From assembly GCA_030019435.1 (NCBI GenBank), contig JASEEV010000014.1, positions 1-40,957 of the forward strand: a stretch of DNA of 40,957 nt, given 5' to 3'. Origin of the DNA: Methanocellales archaeon (GTDB lineage: Archaea > Halobacteriota > UBA148). Below the pieces are notes generated by a model, which worked only from the letters and a program-made list of their open reading frames with translations, did no database searches and was not told the origin of the DNA. Of this stretch, positions 31,898 through 39,934 are shown in pieces. Every line of letters begins with the position of its first letter. Positions within the stretch are counted from its first letter, which is position 1. The position numbers and the translations under genes are program-made.

Positions 31898-32464
31898 TCA
31901 ATTGTGAGCGCTGGATAAAATAGTTAGTGCTATATTCAACTCTTTTTGGAAGATGCTATAAGTGCGCTCATCAAAGAGGGTGAAAATGATGGTTCTAAGC
32001 TCTGTCTCACCCTTGGAATAATCGACTGCAGCTTTGATCATGATCTTTGCGCACTTATCCTTGGAATAACCAAAGGCTCCCGTGCTTATGGCCGGGAATG
32101 CGATGCTTTTTAGATCGTATTCATCCGCTAGCCTAAGGCCGTTTAACGTTGCATTCCTTAGTTTGTCATCCTCATCACCCTCGCCCATTTGCGGTCCGAC
32201 AGCATGGATGACATGCTTTGCTCTCAGCATACCTGCAGTTGTGATAACCGCTTCCCCTACTTCTATTTCACCGATCTTGTTGCTCTCCTCTTGTATGATA
32301 TATCCGCCTTTCCTCACTATTGCTCCTGCAACTCCGCCTCCATGCTGTAGTTTTTTGTTAGCAGCGTTCACGATCGCATCCACACTCATTTCCGTTATGT
32401 CTCCCCTCTCCAGCCTGATAATGGTGTTTTTCACTTTCTTTTCCATCCAATCTTTTATGCTCAT
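31898..32464 (-). CDS. Macrodomain protein (ADP-ribose binding/hydrolysis)
   Basis: A 188-aa macrodomain. The ATG at 32464 gives a normal N-terminus; a longer in-frame version would overlap the divergent rps8e and was rejected. Motifs are RGDITEMSVDAIVNAANKKLQHGGGVAGAIVRKGG (about 19-52), VGEAVITTAGML, KHVIHAVGP, and SIAFPAISTGAFGYSKDK, with the second ADP-ribose loop. Such proteins remove ADP-ribose from proteins or bind O-acetyl-ADP-ribose and ADP-ribose-1''-phosphate. It neighbours the tandem-HIT gene, another nucleotide-metabolising enzyme. Divergent from rps8e with 41 bp between starts. Confidence 0.93.
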   Translation of the reverse strand: MSIKDWMEKKVKNTIIRLERGDITEMSVDAIVNAANKKLQHGGGVAGAIVRKGGYIIQEESNKIGEIEVGEAVITTAGMLRAKHVIHAVGPQMGEGDEDDKLRNATLNGLRLADEYDLKSIAFPAISTGAFGYSKDKCAKIMIKAAVDYSKGETELRTIIFTLFDERTYSIFQKELNIALTILSSAHN

Positions 32465-32505
32465 AGCAGATGCATTAAAATACTTGTATCCAAATAGGAA
32501 GGACC

Positions 32506-32883
32506 ATGAAATGGCAAGGCAAATCCAGACGTAAGAAAACTGGGGGTCGATTGAGACCGTCAAGGAGTAAAAGGAAGCACGAACTGGGACGTGAGAGCAT
32601 GGAAGCACATATCGATAAAATCAAGAGGGCAAAGGTGCATGTCATGGGAGGCGGCAACAAGATACGTGTCCTTCAGAGCGATGTCGCCAATGTCACAGAT
32701 GCAAAGACGGGCAAGACAAAAGTGATCAAGATCCAAACAGTAGAGGCAAATCCAGCAAATCCACACTATGTTCGGCGAAATATGCTTATGAAAGGTGCGG
32801 TCATCAAGACCAAATTGGGAAGAGCCAAAATAACAAGTCGACCAGGACAAGATGGAGTCGTAAACGCGGTGCTGATCGAGTAA
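32506..32883 (+). CDS. rps8e: Ribosomal protein S8e
   Basis: A 125-aa archaeal/eukaryotic-type small-subunit protein. [30 protein letters not shown] is the S8e N-terminus (basic, rRNA binding). [42 protein letters not shown] and [16 protein letters not shown] complete the family pattern. An SD-like GGAAGG is 5 nt before the ATG. It confirms archaeal origin. It stands alone between the divergent macrodomain and convergent ERCC4 nuclease genes. Confidence 0.98.
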   Translation: MKWQGKSRRKKTGGRLRPSRSKRKHELGRESMEAHIDKIKRAKVHVMGGGNKIRVLQSDVANVTDAKTGKTKVIKIQTVEANPANPHYVRRNMLMKGAVIKTKLGRAKITSRPGQDGVVNAVLIE

Positions 32884-32889
32884 ATCGCT

Positions 32890-33588
32890 TTAGTGGAATA
32901 TTTCATATATCTTGGCTGCTTTTTTCTTGCCAATTCCCTGCACTTCCTGAAGCTCTTCTAGAGATGCATTGGCGATATCCGCTATCGAGTCAAAATGATC
33001 TAAAAGATTTCCCGCCAGAGACTCACCTATCAACGGTATCGCACCTAGAAGGAAGCGCCTACCATCTTTTACCGGTAACCCTCCCCTCTTTCTATACCAT
33101 CTTGCCTCCGGCATTTTGACGTTCTTGCCCTCCTCCTCTCTTTTGATGATGGTCTTCAAAAAGGCATAAAAAGCCTCGTCATTTTCCACAACTACTATGG
33201 GGGTGTCGTAGACGAATAGCGTCTCGAGCTGAGCACCCATCATGCTCGACCAGAATGCCTGCAATGCCCTCTTAGGATACATCGGTGGGATCAAATCCAG
33301 ATGGTCTTCGAAGTCTCCATGTATCACAAGTATGCGACGTTTGATCTCATACCCCCAGATCTCATCAGTTTTCATGAACCTGAGCAACTGCTCCCAAAGC
33401 CTGTTCGACCTGACGGAGCTCACGAAGTCTGCAGAGGTTTTCCGCTCTATGATCACAGCAGAATCACCTCCGACTATCAAGAAGTCCCCTAGAGGAAGTT
33501 GCACTATCTCTACCTCGCATATCCTCTTTGCAACTTCAATTATCCTGTTACCTTCTCTGTGATCGATGAGTAGCCTCATTTTTGCCAT
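32890..33588 (-). CDS. ERCC4-family nuclease with helix-hairpin-helix
   Basis: A 232-aa XPF/Hef-type nuclease without a helicase. LLIDHREGNRIIEVAKR starts the nuclease fold. VIIERKTSADFVSSVRSNRLWEQLLRF carries the V-x-x-E-R-K-x3-D active site (about residues 42-52), with the earlier acidic residue in LPLGDFLI. The C-terminal HhH domain is ADIANASLEELQEVQGIGKKKAAKIYEI. XPF-like enzymes cut branched or flap DNA and bind PCNA. The start at 33588 is 5 bp after the upstream decarboxylase stop; an extra 31-residue in-frame extension lies inside that gene and was rejected. Confidence 0.93.
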   Translation of the reverse strand: MAKMRLLIDHREGNRIIEVAKRICEVEIVQLPLGDFLIVGGDSAVIIERKTSADFVSSVRSNRLWEQLLRFMKTDEIWGYEIKRRILVIHGDFEDHLDLIPPMYPKRALQAFWSSMMGAQLETLFVYDTPIVVVENDEAFYAFLKTIIKREEEGKNVKMPEARWYRKRGGLPVKDGRRFLLGAIPLIGESLAGNLLDHFDSIADIANASLEELQEVQGIGKKKAAKIYEIFH

Positions 33589-33593
33589 CCCAT

Positions 33594-34550
33594 CTAGACG
33601 ATTTTTACTTCTCCCCCCACTCCTGCAAGAATCGTCCTTAATCCAAGCGATTCTATGCGCTCCTTGACATCCTGCACACACTCTGGATATGTGTTGATGA
33701 ACACAGATGGACCGGTTTGCATTGAGAAATAGGCCTCCATGCCGTCTTGGCGCATCCTTCTTATTTCGCTCATCACTGCTATGCTCTCAGGTTTGTAGGC
33801 AACCAATCCATGCTTTCCGGTCATCGTCAGCCCATGCAATTCCAATGAATCGATTTCTGCGAGCATGGCAACTTTTTCTAGATCACCGTCTTTGATCGCA
33901 GCCTCCATTTCTTCAACCCTAACGCTGGCGCTCTTGATCCTTGCTGCGAGGAAGGGCGAAGTCATCACATCATAGTGTGCCTCTTCTGTCCTGATGTCCG
34001 AGGAGATGGGAACGATGACCATGCGCATGTCCAAGTCTGCTTTGCTGGCGATCTTTTCGGCATAAGAACTTTCATCATCTCCAGCATATAAACGTGCATA
34101 CTCGCCCACCACGCTTCTAGCTGCAGAGCCTGCAAGTCTCCTTGCCATTCTCGATATCAATTTTAGATCCCATCCATATTTTTCATCCAAGTTCGAGGCC
34201 TTGAACAATGCTGCAGCCAGTGCTGCCCCACCAGAAGAGGAAAAGCCAAGCCCTTTTGCCTCATCATAGGAAATGCTATTCTCGGATTCCACCCTGACAT
34301 CGTCCTCTATGCCTGCCAGTTCCCTCATCCCATTCACGACGGCTAAACATCTTTTGTGCCCTGTCACTCGCGCTCCATTCATGATTATGACGTCTTGCTC
34401 AAAATCACCAAATTCGACTGTCGTCCTCGTCCAGAGTGCATCTATGTTGGCAGATATGCTGTCATGAAAAGGTATTCTCAGCTCCCAGTCCTTGAGGCCA
34501 TGGTACTTGAGCAGGGCTTGCATTGGATGTGCTATGGCAGTGATCTTCAT
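33594..34550 (-). CDS. mvaD: Mevalonate-pathway decarboxylase (phospho- or diphosphomevalonate decarboxylase)
   Basis: A 318-aa GHMP-family protein. AIAHPMQALLKYHGLKDWELRIPFHDSIS at the N-terminus, the ATP loop GLGFSSSGGAALAAAL (about 101-116), RRLAGSAARSVVGEYA near 139-154 and MQTGPSVFI near the end. This pattern matches archaeal MvaD homologues such as the haloarchaeal phosphomevalonate decarboxylases. The in-frame extension beyond the ATG at 34550 overlaps divergent srp19 and was rejected. It makes isopentenyl phosphate or diphosphate for lipids. Which substrate is used cannot be read from motifs alone. Confidence 0.9.
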   Translation of the reverse strand: MKITAIAHPMQALLKYHGLKDWELRIPFHDSISANIDALWTRTTVEFGDFEQDVIIMNGARVTGHKRCLAVVNGMRELAGIEDDVRVESENSISYDEAKGLGFSSSGGAALAAALFKASNLDEKYGWDLKLISRMARRLAGSAARSVVGEYARLYAGDDESSYAEKIASKADLDMRMVIVPISSDIRTEEAHYDVMTSPFLAARIKSASVRVEEMEAAIKDGDLEKVAMLAEIDSLELHGLTMTGKHGLVAYKPESIAVMSEIRRMRQDGMEAYFSMQTGPSVFINTYPECVQDVKERIESLGLRTILAGVGGEVKIV

Positions 34551-34596
34551 CTTGACCAAACGCTTATTATGATTGATAAATGCCATATATTTATGT

Positions 34597-34887
34597 ATGC
34601 AGCGCAAGGGGAAACTGGTCATCTGGCCCGTACACATCGATGGGACCAAGTCCAGGAGCCAAGGCAGGATCATTTCAAAAAAGGACTCCATCCCATCGCC
34701 AGAACTGGATGAAATCAAAAGGGCTGCTGAAATGCTAGGTCTCAATCCAGAAATAGAGCCAGATAAGGCATATCCAAGATCCTGGGAAGTCAGCGGAAGG
34801 GTACTCGTCGACGATAAAGGATCAAAATCCGCAATCGCGAGGAAGATAGCAAATAACATTAAAAAGTTGAGGGAGGAGAAAAAATAG
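34597..34887 (+). CDS. srp19: Signal recognition particle protein SRP19
   Basis: A 96-aa protein. VIWPVHIDGTKSRSQGRIISKKDSIPSP is the SRP19 hallmark, followed by LDEIKRAAEMLGLNPEIEPDKAYPRSWEVSGRVLVD and a lysine-rich tail. It binds the 7S RNA and promotes SRP54 binding for co-translational membrane targeting. The start is the ATG at 34597 (MQRKGK), giving the family N-terminus; an upstream in-frame ATG at 34573 adds eight unlikely residues. It is divergent from mvaD with 46 bp between starts. The TATA-like ATTATGATTG about 30 bp upstream fits a leaderless mRNA. Confidence 0.95.
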   Translation: MQRKGKLVIWPVHIDGTKSRSQGRIISKKDSIPSPELDEIKRAAEMLGLNPEIEPDKAYPRSWEVSGRVLVDDKGSKSAIARKIANNIKKLREEKK

Positions 34888-34917
34888 CTTCGATTAACTC
34901 CACACGACATTCTAGTC

Positions 34918-35229
34918 TCATTTGACACTTTCTCTGCCCATCTTGAAGTATCTGAAAGATAGCCAAATGAGGATGAAAAAGAACGACAATCCTATAAAGC
35001 TGGTGGTATGGACTTTGTCTGCCCCTGGAAGTAATCCGCTAAGCTGAAGGATAGGAATGCCCACCCCAGTGATGAAAGCCGCTAAGATCGTAAGTTTTAT
35101 CATCGTATATAGATCTTTAAATTTAACATATTCCTCAGCTTTTCTCTCTACCTTTTTATTTCTGGTATTTCTTGCCGTTTGCCTATATTGCGTGCATTTA
35201 CAAAAAGTGCCACAATGAATTGCAAGCAC
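34918..35229 (-). CDS. Hypothetical small membrane protein, two helices
   Basis: 103 codons from a GTG at 35229. The N-terminal part has CGTFCKC and a very basic segment (QTARNTRNKKVERKAEEY). Two hydrophobic helices follow (LTILAAFITGVGIPILQLSGLL and FIGLSFFFILIWLSFRYF). No Shine-Dalgarno precedes the GTG; an internal ATG at 35103 would give a 61-aa two-helix protein without the basic part. I do not recognise it. It lies downstream of, and on the same strand as, the membrane/secreted block at 35322-37502. Confidence 0.5.
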   Translation of the reverse strand: MLAIHCGTFCKCTQYRQTARNTRNKKVERKAEEYVKFKDLYTMIKLTILAAFITGVGIPILQLSGLLPGADKVHTTSFIGLSFFFILIWLSFRYFKMGRESVK

Positions 35230-35321
35230 CGGGAGGATTATATTGCTAATACCTAATCGATTTTAGCCATGCATAATCCTCAATTGTATTTAGCATAAGT
35301 TTTGCGTCATTAAATTGAAAT

Positions 35322-35843
35322 CTAAGCCGTTATAAACAAAATTTCATAATACTCCCCATTAAATCTGATGAACCAAGAGCCTTTTTCATTAAGAAAATCT
35401 ATCGTCCGCATCCATTCATCAGGATGCACTTTCACGGGTTCTTGACTGATTATCGCCTCTTTAAGTGCTGGAAATTCATCTAGTTCATCTTCAGTTATAT
35501 CAACGAACTCATCGGGCGTGTTCTGTAATTTGTGAGCGGTTATGCCCTTTGCATGGTAATGCTCGTGAGCACCCCACATGAAAAAAGCACAGAAAATTAG
35601 GAAGAGCGTGATGAAAGAGATTGTAAATGCTTTAAGTGCAAAACCAGGAGATCGTCTTTTAGAGATATATAATCCAATGGCAAACAGGACAGAAAAAGTT
35701 AACAAAATAAAGCATATCTCAGATGGTCCTGCTAAGCCAAGGATATTTTCTCCTAAAAATATGCCGAGAAAGAAGGACATGATGCCCAGCATGGAAAATA
35801 GGAGATATATCCTTCTCTTTTCTTTTTTGATTGAATTCTTCAT
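35322..35843 (-). CDS. Hypothetical membrane protein with extracytoplasmic C-terminal domain
   Basis: A 173-aa protein. The basic N-terminus (KNSIKKEKRR) is followed by three hydrophobic segments (IYLLFSMLGIMSFFLGIFLG, ICFILLTFSVLFAIGLYI, FTISFITLFLIFCAFFMWG). An acidic soluble domain of about 75 residues, presumably outside by the positive-inside rule, follows with EHYHAKG, EFVDITEDELDEFP and WFIRFNGEYYEILFI. I do not recognise the family. It is separated by 103 AT-rich bases from the 35947 gene in the same direction. The base composition is richer in A/T than the housekeeping genes to the left. Confidence 0.75.
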   Translation of the reverse strand: MKNSIKKEKRRIYLLFSMLGIMSFFLGIFLGENILGLAGPSEICFILLTFSVLFAIGLYISKRRSPGFALKAFTISFITLFLIFCAFFMWGAHEHYHAKGITAHKLQNTPDEFVDITEDELDEFPALKEAIISQEPVKVHPDEWMRTIDFLNEKGSWFIRFNGEYYEILFITA

Positions 35844-35946
35844 TTTTAACCTCTTTTCAGTTATGTAGGGGAGCCAAAAGTTATCGATACAAGCGCATTA
35901 CTATCTTCCCACATTTTAAATGACTTAGGCCATCTTGTCATGTCGT

Positions 35947-37014
35947 TCAGCCATGTTTCAACCATGTTGAATATACGTAGTACTTAACCGGAATCGGACC
36001 TTTTACGCCCTCATGTATTTCTTCATATATGCTTTCAGAATACACCCCCTCCCATACGCCCAAAACCCGCCTTCCAGATCCCACAAAGCGTACATGAAAT
36101 GTGATCGGGTTATCGCCACCATACCTGGGTTCTATGTCCTCATCGATGTAGATATACGTCACATAACTTGGCATAGCCGCCCAGTAGGGTATGTCATCAC
36201 GTTCGTTCGGATGGTAGGGAGCAACATCAGATATTGGATGGAGTAATGCTCCATACTTAACTGGATTCTTGATCTGAGAAAGCATATCAACATCCAACTC
36301 TTTGCGAAAGTGCGCATCAATATCCATCAAAGTGGCATTCGTTGATTGAAAAGCTAACATTTTTCCCTCTTTAGTCATTACTAACAGAGAGGTCCAATCA
36401 CCAAATGAACGATATTGCAACTCTTCATCTGTAAAAATTTGCTTTCCATCTTTAACTGGTAAAGGAACAATAATGTCAGTGATCCCAACGTTTTGATAGT
36501 GATCTAAACCTGTTATCTCAATGTCATAATAATATATGGGAGTTGTATAGACCCCCTCGACGCTCGATACTGCGGACCAACACATAACAAGCACGAGAGT
36601 CATCGCTATTACTTTAGCCGAAAATATGTGGGTTTTCCTTGGACTTTTTGACATATAAGCATGCACGAAAAGTATGAGAATGATCAGCACTCCTATGAAA
36701 AAATACGTGAAAGCCTTCTCATATGGAGGGACTGTATCAACCGCAAGAAACATCCATGCTGCTATGACAACGGGTGTTAGGTATTCTCCTATTATTTTGA
36801 GTTTACCTTTTGATACGAAAGTACACGCCATGAGAAGTATGAGAATTAGCCCCACCCACAGCCTCATAGCATAAGCTACAGATCTGATCCTATCTGGTGA
36901 AGGATAGTGAGGATCATTTATTACAAATTCAGAAAGTATGAGAACAGCCCATATCGCTATGATAATCGGTATTGGGTCATTCTTTGCCATTTGAACTATC
37001 GTTTTGAGTTTCAT
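35947..37014 (-). CDS. Hypothetical multi-pass membrane protein with large extracytoplasmic domain
   Basis: A 355-aa protein. The start is the ATG at 37014, overlapping the upstream stop as ATGA. About five hydrophobic helices lie in the first 165 residues (PIPIIIAIWAVLILSEF, LWVGLILILLMAC, LTPVVIAAWMFLAV, AFTYFFIGVLIILILFVHAY, VIAMTLVLVMCWSAV). About 190 soluble residues follow with YYYDIEITGLDHYQNVGITDIIVPLPVKDG, several WxxM/WAAMPSYVTYIYIDED stretches and a beta-rich end. The last part looks like a beta-sandwich surface domain. No known family is evident. Coupled to the secreted protein gene. Confidence 0.8.
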   Translation of the reverse strand: MKLKTIVQMAKNDPIPIIIAIWAVLILSEFVINDPHYPSPDRIRSVAYAMRLWVGLILILLMACTFVSKGKLKIIGEYLTPVVIAAWMFLAVDTVPPYEKAFTYFFIGVLIILILFVHAYMSKSPRKTHIFSAKVIAMTLVLVMCWSAVSSVEGVYTTPIYYYDIEITGLDHYQNVGITDIIVPLPVKDGKQIFTDEELQYRSFGDWTSLLVMTKEGKMLAFQSTNATLMDIDAHFRKELDVDMLSQIKNPVKYGALLHPISDVAPYHPNERDDIPYWAAMPSYVTYIYIDEDIEPRYGGDNPITFHVRFVGSGRRVLGVWEGVYSESIYEEIHEGVKGPIPVKYYVYSTWLKHG

Positions 37015-37502
37015 ATACTTGCCTCGCTTTCTATTAGATTGAGGTAAGTTGCTGGTATACCCATTTTTTGTGCTGCTATTCGTGCAAGACCTGCGTGCGC
37101 CTTTTGATACCACAGAATCCCGACTTCTGCTGGTTGATCGATTCCTAGGTAATCATATAGAATTACTGCTGCTTCGCTCAGAACTTGTCTTTGTTCAGAT
37201 TCTGATAGTTCAGATTTGCCTTTCCAAATGTCCTTCAACTTTTTAATCAGATCGTTTTGCTCCTTATTTGTCAAATCACTAGCCTTAATCGCTTCGATCA
37301 CTATTTTTTGATCCTCTTTTGGTAAAGTGAAATCATTGTCTTCCACGTCATCGATTTCTGGCGGGTCGATGACCGTCGGTGTGCCAGCAGTAATGCTTGC
37401 TGAGCCATCACCATCTTGCGCGCTCACCGTTGATACAAACATCATTCCAATGAACAATGCTACAATGAATATTGCTCCTAGTGTTATTCCTTTACTTTTC
37501 AT
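37011..37502 (-). CDS. Hypothetical secreted protein with signal peptide
   Basis: A 163-aa protein. The ATG at 37502 has a full Shine-Dalgarno (GGAGGTGA) five bases upstream, which settles the start. The N-terminus is a signal peptide: KSKG, hydrophobic LGAIFIVALFIGMMFVSTVSA, with cleavage likely after VSA (residue about 28). The mature protein is acidic (PPEIDDVEDNDF), then a helical part with repeated E/K/S. The end YQKAHAGLARIAAQKMGIP..YLNLIE faintly recalls the first helix of zinc-dependent phospholipase-C-like proteins, but is too short to assign. It is coupled (ATGA) to the membrane protein downstream, so the two likely interact at the cell surface. Confidence 0.78.
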   Translation of the reverse strand: MKSKGITLGAIFIVALFIGMMFVSTVSAQDGDGSASITAGTPTVIDPPEIDDVEDNDFTLPKEDQKIVIEAIKASDLTNKEQNDLIKKLKDIWKGKSELSESEQRQVLSEAAVILYDYLGIDQPAEVGILWYQKAHAGLARIAAQKMGIPATYLNLIESEASI

Positions 37503-37597
37503 GCGATTCACCTCCTCTCCAATTTATCATCCAAGCTCCTTTTTGGAAAATGGATATTGTACGACGTTAGCAACTCCCCCTATATATTTATTATTAT

Positions 37598-37687
37598 GAT
37601 TAATATTAATCAGAATGGTTAAAATTAATCGAAGTGATTAAAGTTAATCGAAGTGATGAATATTCATCGTAGGAATGAATATTAATG
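37598..37687. repeat. Five 14-bp palindromes at exact 19-bp pitch (operator array)
   Basis: GATTAATATTAATC (37598), GGTTAAAATTAATC (37617), GATTAAAGTTAATC (37636), GATGAATATTCATC (37655) and AATGAATATTAATG (37674) are each a near-perfect palindrome. They are separated by 5 bp, giving a 19-bp unit five times. Copies 2 and 3 share the spacer GAAGT. The array lies between divergent genes: on one side the minus-strand TATA (TATATATTTATT, 37581-37592), and on the other the region where the UbiA promoter must lie. This is expected of cooperative binding by a dimeric regulator. Confidence 0.8.
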
Positions 37688-37710
37688 TGCTAAGAAGCAG
37701 ATAGCATATA

Positions 37711-38580
37711 ATGTACAAAAGCAAAGCTCGGGATCTTTTTTATTTCTTGATATATAGTTCCGTTTATCTATCGTTCTCTGGCATTTCCATGATCTATGTT
37801 TCTTGCGTGATACAGGGCATCCAACCTGATTTGAAGCTATTTCTAGTGATATTTCTTGTGACATTTTCTGTCTACAACGTCAACAGGATGACTGATGAGA
37901 AGGAGGACTCGATCAGTCATTCAGAGCGATATGATTTCACACAGAAACATGGGAAGCTTTTATTGTCATCCGCTTTACTTGGATACATCCTTGCGATTTT
38001 GCTGGCGATGTCAAAGGGAGTTGAAACGACACTTGTTTCGCTAATCCCTTTGTTCTGCGGGATTTTATATAGCGTTAAGTGGATTCCAAAGAGGTTTAAG
38101 TACCGGAGATTGAAGGAGATACCTTTTGCTAAGAACATCATCATCGCGTTTGCATGGGCATCAACCACGACTTTTCTTCCGTGCACTATGTCCAACGTTG
38201 TGATCATTAGAGCCCTGATAATCTACGTGTTCTTTTTTGTTAGCGTGTTTGTCAATTGCGTCGTCTTTGATATGAGGGACACTGAGGGTGATGCAATCTC
38301 TGGGGTAAAGACGATACCAGCGGTGATCGGATTGGAAAAGACAAAAAAGTTTCTTATACGCCTGAATCTGCTTGTAGGGCTACTTATTTTCGTTCTAACC
38401 CTAAGAAATTTGCTTCCTATAGTCGCGTACTGGCTGTGCTTTGCCACGATATACACTCACCTCTATGTCGTCTCATTTGATAAAGAAGGAAATGTAGGTT
38501 TTCTCTGCGATGTGATTGCCGACGGTCAACCCATGGCAACAGGCATCCTAGTTTACACTGGAAACAAACTGATAGGCTGA
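37711..38580 (+). CDS. UbiA-family prenyltransferase
   Basis: A 289-aa integral membrane protein with about eight helices. The first Asp-rich motif is in YNVNRMTDEKEDSISHSER (about residues 55-73; N-x-x-x-D-x-x-x-D), and the second is FDMRDTEGDAISGVKTIPAVIG (about 186-207). Both match UbiA-type prenyl-diphosphate transferases, which attach isoprenoids to an aromatic or polar acceptor. The acceptor is unknown; candidates are a quinone-like ring, a geranylgeranylglyceryl lipid or a haem-like compound. It begins 23 bp after the palindrome array and is divergent from the secreted/membrane block. Confidence 0.9.
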   Translation: MYKSKARDLFYFLIYSSVYLSFSGISMIYVSCVIQGIQPDLKLFLVIFLVTFSVYNVNRMTDEKEDSISHSERYDFTQKHGKLLLSSALLGYILAILLAMSKGVETTLVSLIPLFCGILYSVKWIPKRFKYRRLKEIPFAKNIIIAFAWASTTTFLPCTMSNVVIIRALIIYVFFFVSVFVNCVVFDMRDTEGDAISGVKTIPAVIGLEKTKKFLIRLNLLVGLLIFVLTLRNLLPIVAYWLCFATIYTHLYVVSFDKEGNVGFLCDVIADGQPMATGILVYTGNKLIG

Positions 38581-38640
38581 TTTTTCAGAAGCAGATTATT
38601 TGGATAAATCTTATTATAAATGGGCATACACCCTATTGAT

Positions 38641-39477
38641 ATGAAATCTGAAGACGCAGAGGTTCTTGAGACTTACAAGGACATTAGAGAGTGCGTTCAA
38701 TCTATCCTTAGGTCCAGACTACAAACCCAAATTTTGTTATCCTTATGCGGAGGCATGAAAACTCTTGGTCAGCTCAGAGAGGTAACTGGTAGCAGTTCCC
38801 AAGCCATAATCCCTAAGATCCGGAAATTGGAGTCCCTACACCTCGTGGAAGGAGAAAATAGGGAGTATAGGCTGACATCCATGGGCAAAGTGGTGTCTTC
38901 TAAGATCGATGATATCATTAGAACGACAGAGGCGTTTAGACGACACGATGATTTCTGGGCCAACCATTACATTGAGGGAGTCCCAAAGCCGTTATTGGAC
39001 GAGATTGGCGATTTACTCGACTCAGAGATTGTTATTGATACCGATGCAGATATATTCAGGGTATACTCCAATTACTTACAAATCTTGAAGGATGCTAATA
39101 GAATACTTGGCGCATCATCCATCACAACTCTTGGATTTGCTGAAGCCATTGTAGAGAAGGTGCGTGAAGGAATAACTGTAGATCTTGTGGTGAGCCGAGA
39201 TATAGCGGAACAACTAGCCCAAGAACCCTATGAGGAATGCCTTGGAGCGTTGGCTGATTATCCAAACTTTAAGTTAAGGGTTACAGATGAAGAGATGAAA
39301 ATAGGAGTCACTGTGACAGACAAGTGCCTATCACTGGGATTGTACAAGAAAGATGAAATGACCTATGATAGAAGTATGGATCTCGTCAGCTGCGATATGA
39401 GAGCTATTAAATGGGGAGAAAGATTGTTTGAGTATTATAAAGAGAGATCGAGGATTATCGATACGAATGCATTGTAG
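38641..39477 (+). CDS. DUF1724-type winged-helix transcriptional regulator
   Basis: A 278-aa regulator (start ATG at 38641; an in-frame ATG at 38620 would add seven residues). The TATA-like TTATTATAAA about 30 bp before 38641 favours a leaderless start there. The winged helix is ILLSLCGGMKTLGQLREVTGSSSQAIIPKIRKLESLHLVEGENREYRLTSMGK, about residues 26-78. The C-terminal effector domain (about 95-270) has HYIEGVPKPLLDEIGDLLDSEIV and VDLVVSRDIAEQLAQEPYEECL, typical of the methanogen/Archaeoglobus DUF1724 family. It is the best candidate for the 19-bp-pitch operator array one gene upstream. Confidence 0.9.
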   Translation: MKSEDAEVLETYKDIRECVQSILRSRLQTQILLSLCGGMKTLGQLREVTGSSSQAIIPKIRKLESLHLVEGENREYRLTSMGKVVSSKIDDIIRTTEAFRRHDDFWANHYIEGVPKPLLDEIGDLLDSEIVIDTDADIFRVYSNYLQILKDANRILGASSITTLGFAEAIVEKVREGITVDLVVSRDIAEQLAQEPYEECLGALADYPNFKLRVTDEEMKIGVTVTDKCLSLGLYKKDEMTYDRSMDLVSCDMRAIKWGERLFEYYKERSRIIDTNAL

Positions 39478-39520
39478 CAGCCAGTCTGCCTTGCTACGTC
39501 TCCTGTAGAAATGCACAAAA

Positions 39521-39841
39521 TTAAAACTCAGATAACTTTTTATCCTTCGCTCTCCTCCGTGCAACACGTTCACGATGCAGCAATCCAACGTTCATCACGA
39601 CTATGTCGTTGGATGTCTCGCAAGGAACAACGTTCTTTGCGATGTGATCCAACAGCGCATCTCTCACCCTCGTTATGGTCTTCATGGTGGGATCTTGCCT
39701 GTCATTTTCTATGTTGGAGATGCTCGAGCAGCAGATTCCGGCAAGAGCTGCAAGCTCCTTCTGAGTCAACCCAAGCGTTTTTCTGATGTTTCTTAGTCCC
39801 CTCCCATGCAGGCTTTCCAGGCTCAGAAAATGATAGGACAT
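39521..39841 (-). CDS. XRE-family HTH regulator
   Basis: A 106-aa protein. HGRGLRNIRKTLGLTQKELAALAGICCSSISNIENDRQDPTMKTITRVRDALL is an HTH_3 domain, with recognition helix CCSSISNIEND. A C-terminal tail of about 35 residues ends in a basic stretch (RERVARRRAKDKK). The ATG at 39841 is favoured because TATATA at 39867-39872 lies about 28 bp upstream, the distance expected for a leaderless archaeal mRNA; two Met codons at 39862/39859 would fall inside the promoter. Target unknown. Convergent with the DUF1724 regulator. Confidence 0.88.
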   Translation of the reverse strand: MSYHFLSLESLHGRGLRNIRKTLGLTQKELAALAGICCSSISNIENDRQDPTMKTITRVRDALLDHIAKNVVPCETSNDIVVMNVGLLHRERVARRRAKDKKLSEF

Positions 39842-39934
39842 GATTTTTGTTTTGGTCATCATGATCTATATACATCTTAATAATACAAATTTTCGGTGCA
39901 AAAGATTAAAGTCCTATGAACTCCAACTATTTAT

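Noticed and set aside
32465-32608. 48-residue N-terminal extension of the macrodomain protein
   Set aside because: It overlaps divergent rps8e and shows no macrodomain sequence.
34551-34928. Long N-terminal extension of the mevalonate decarboxylase
   Set aside because: It is antisense to srp19, and the family N-terminus starts at 34550.
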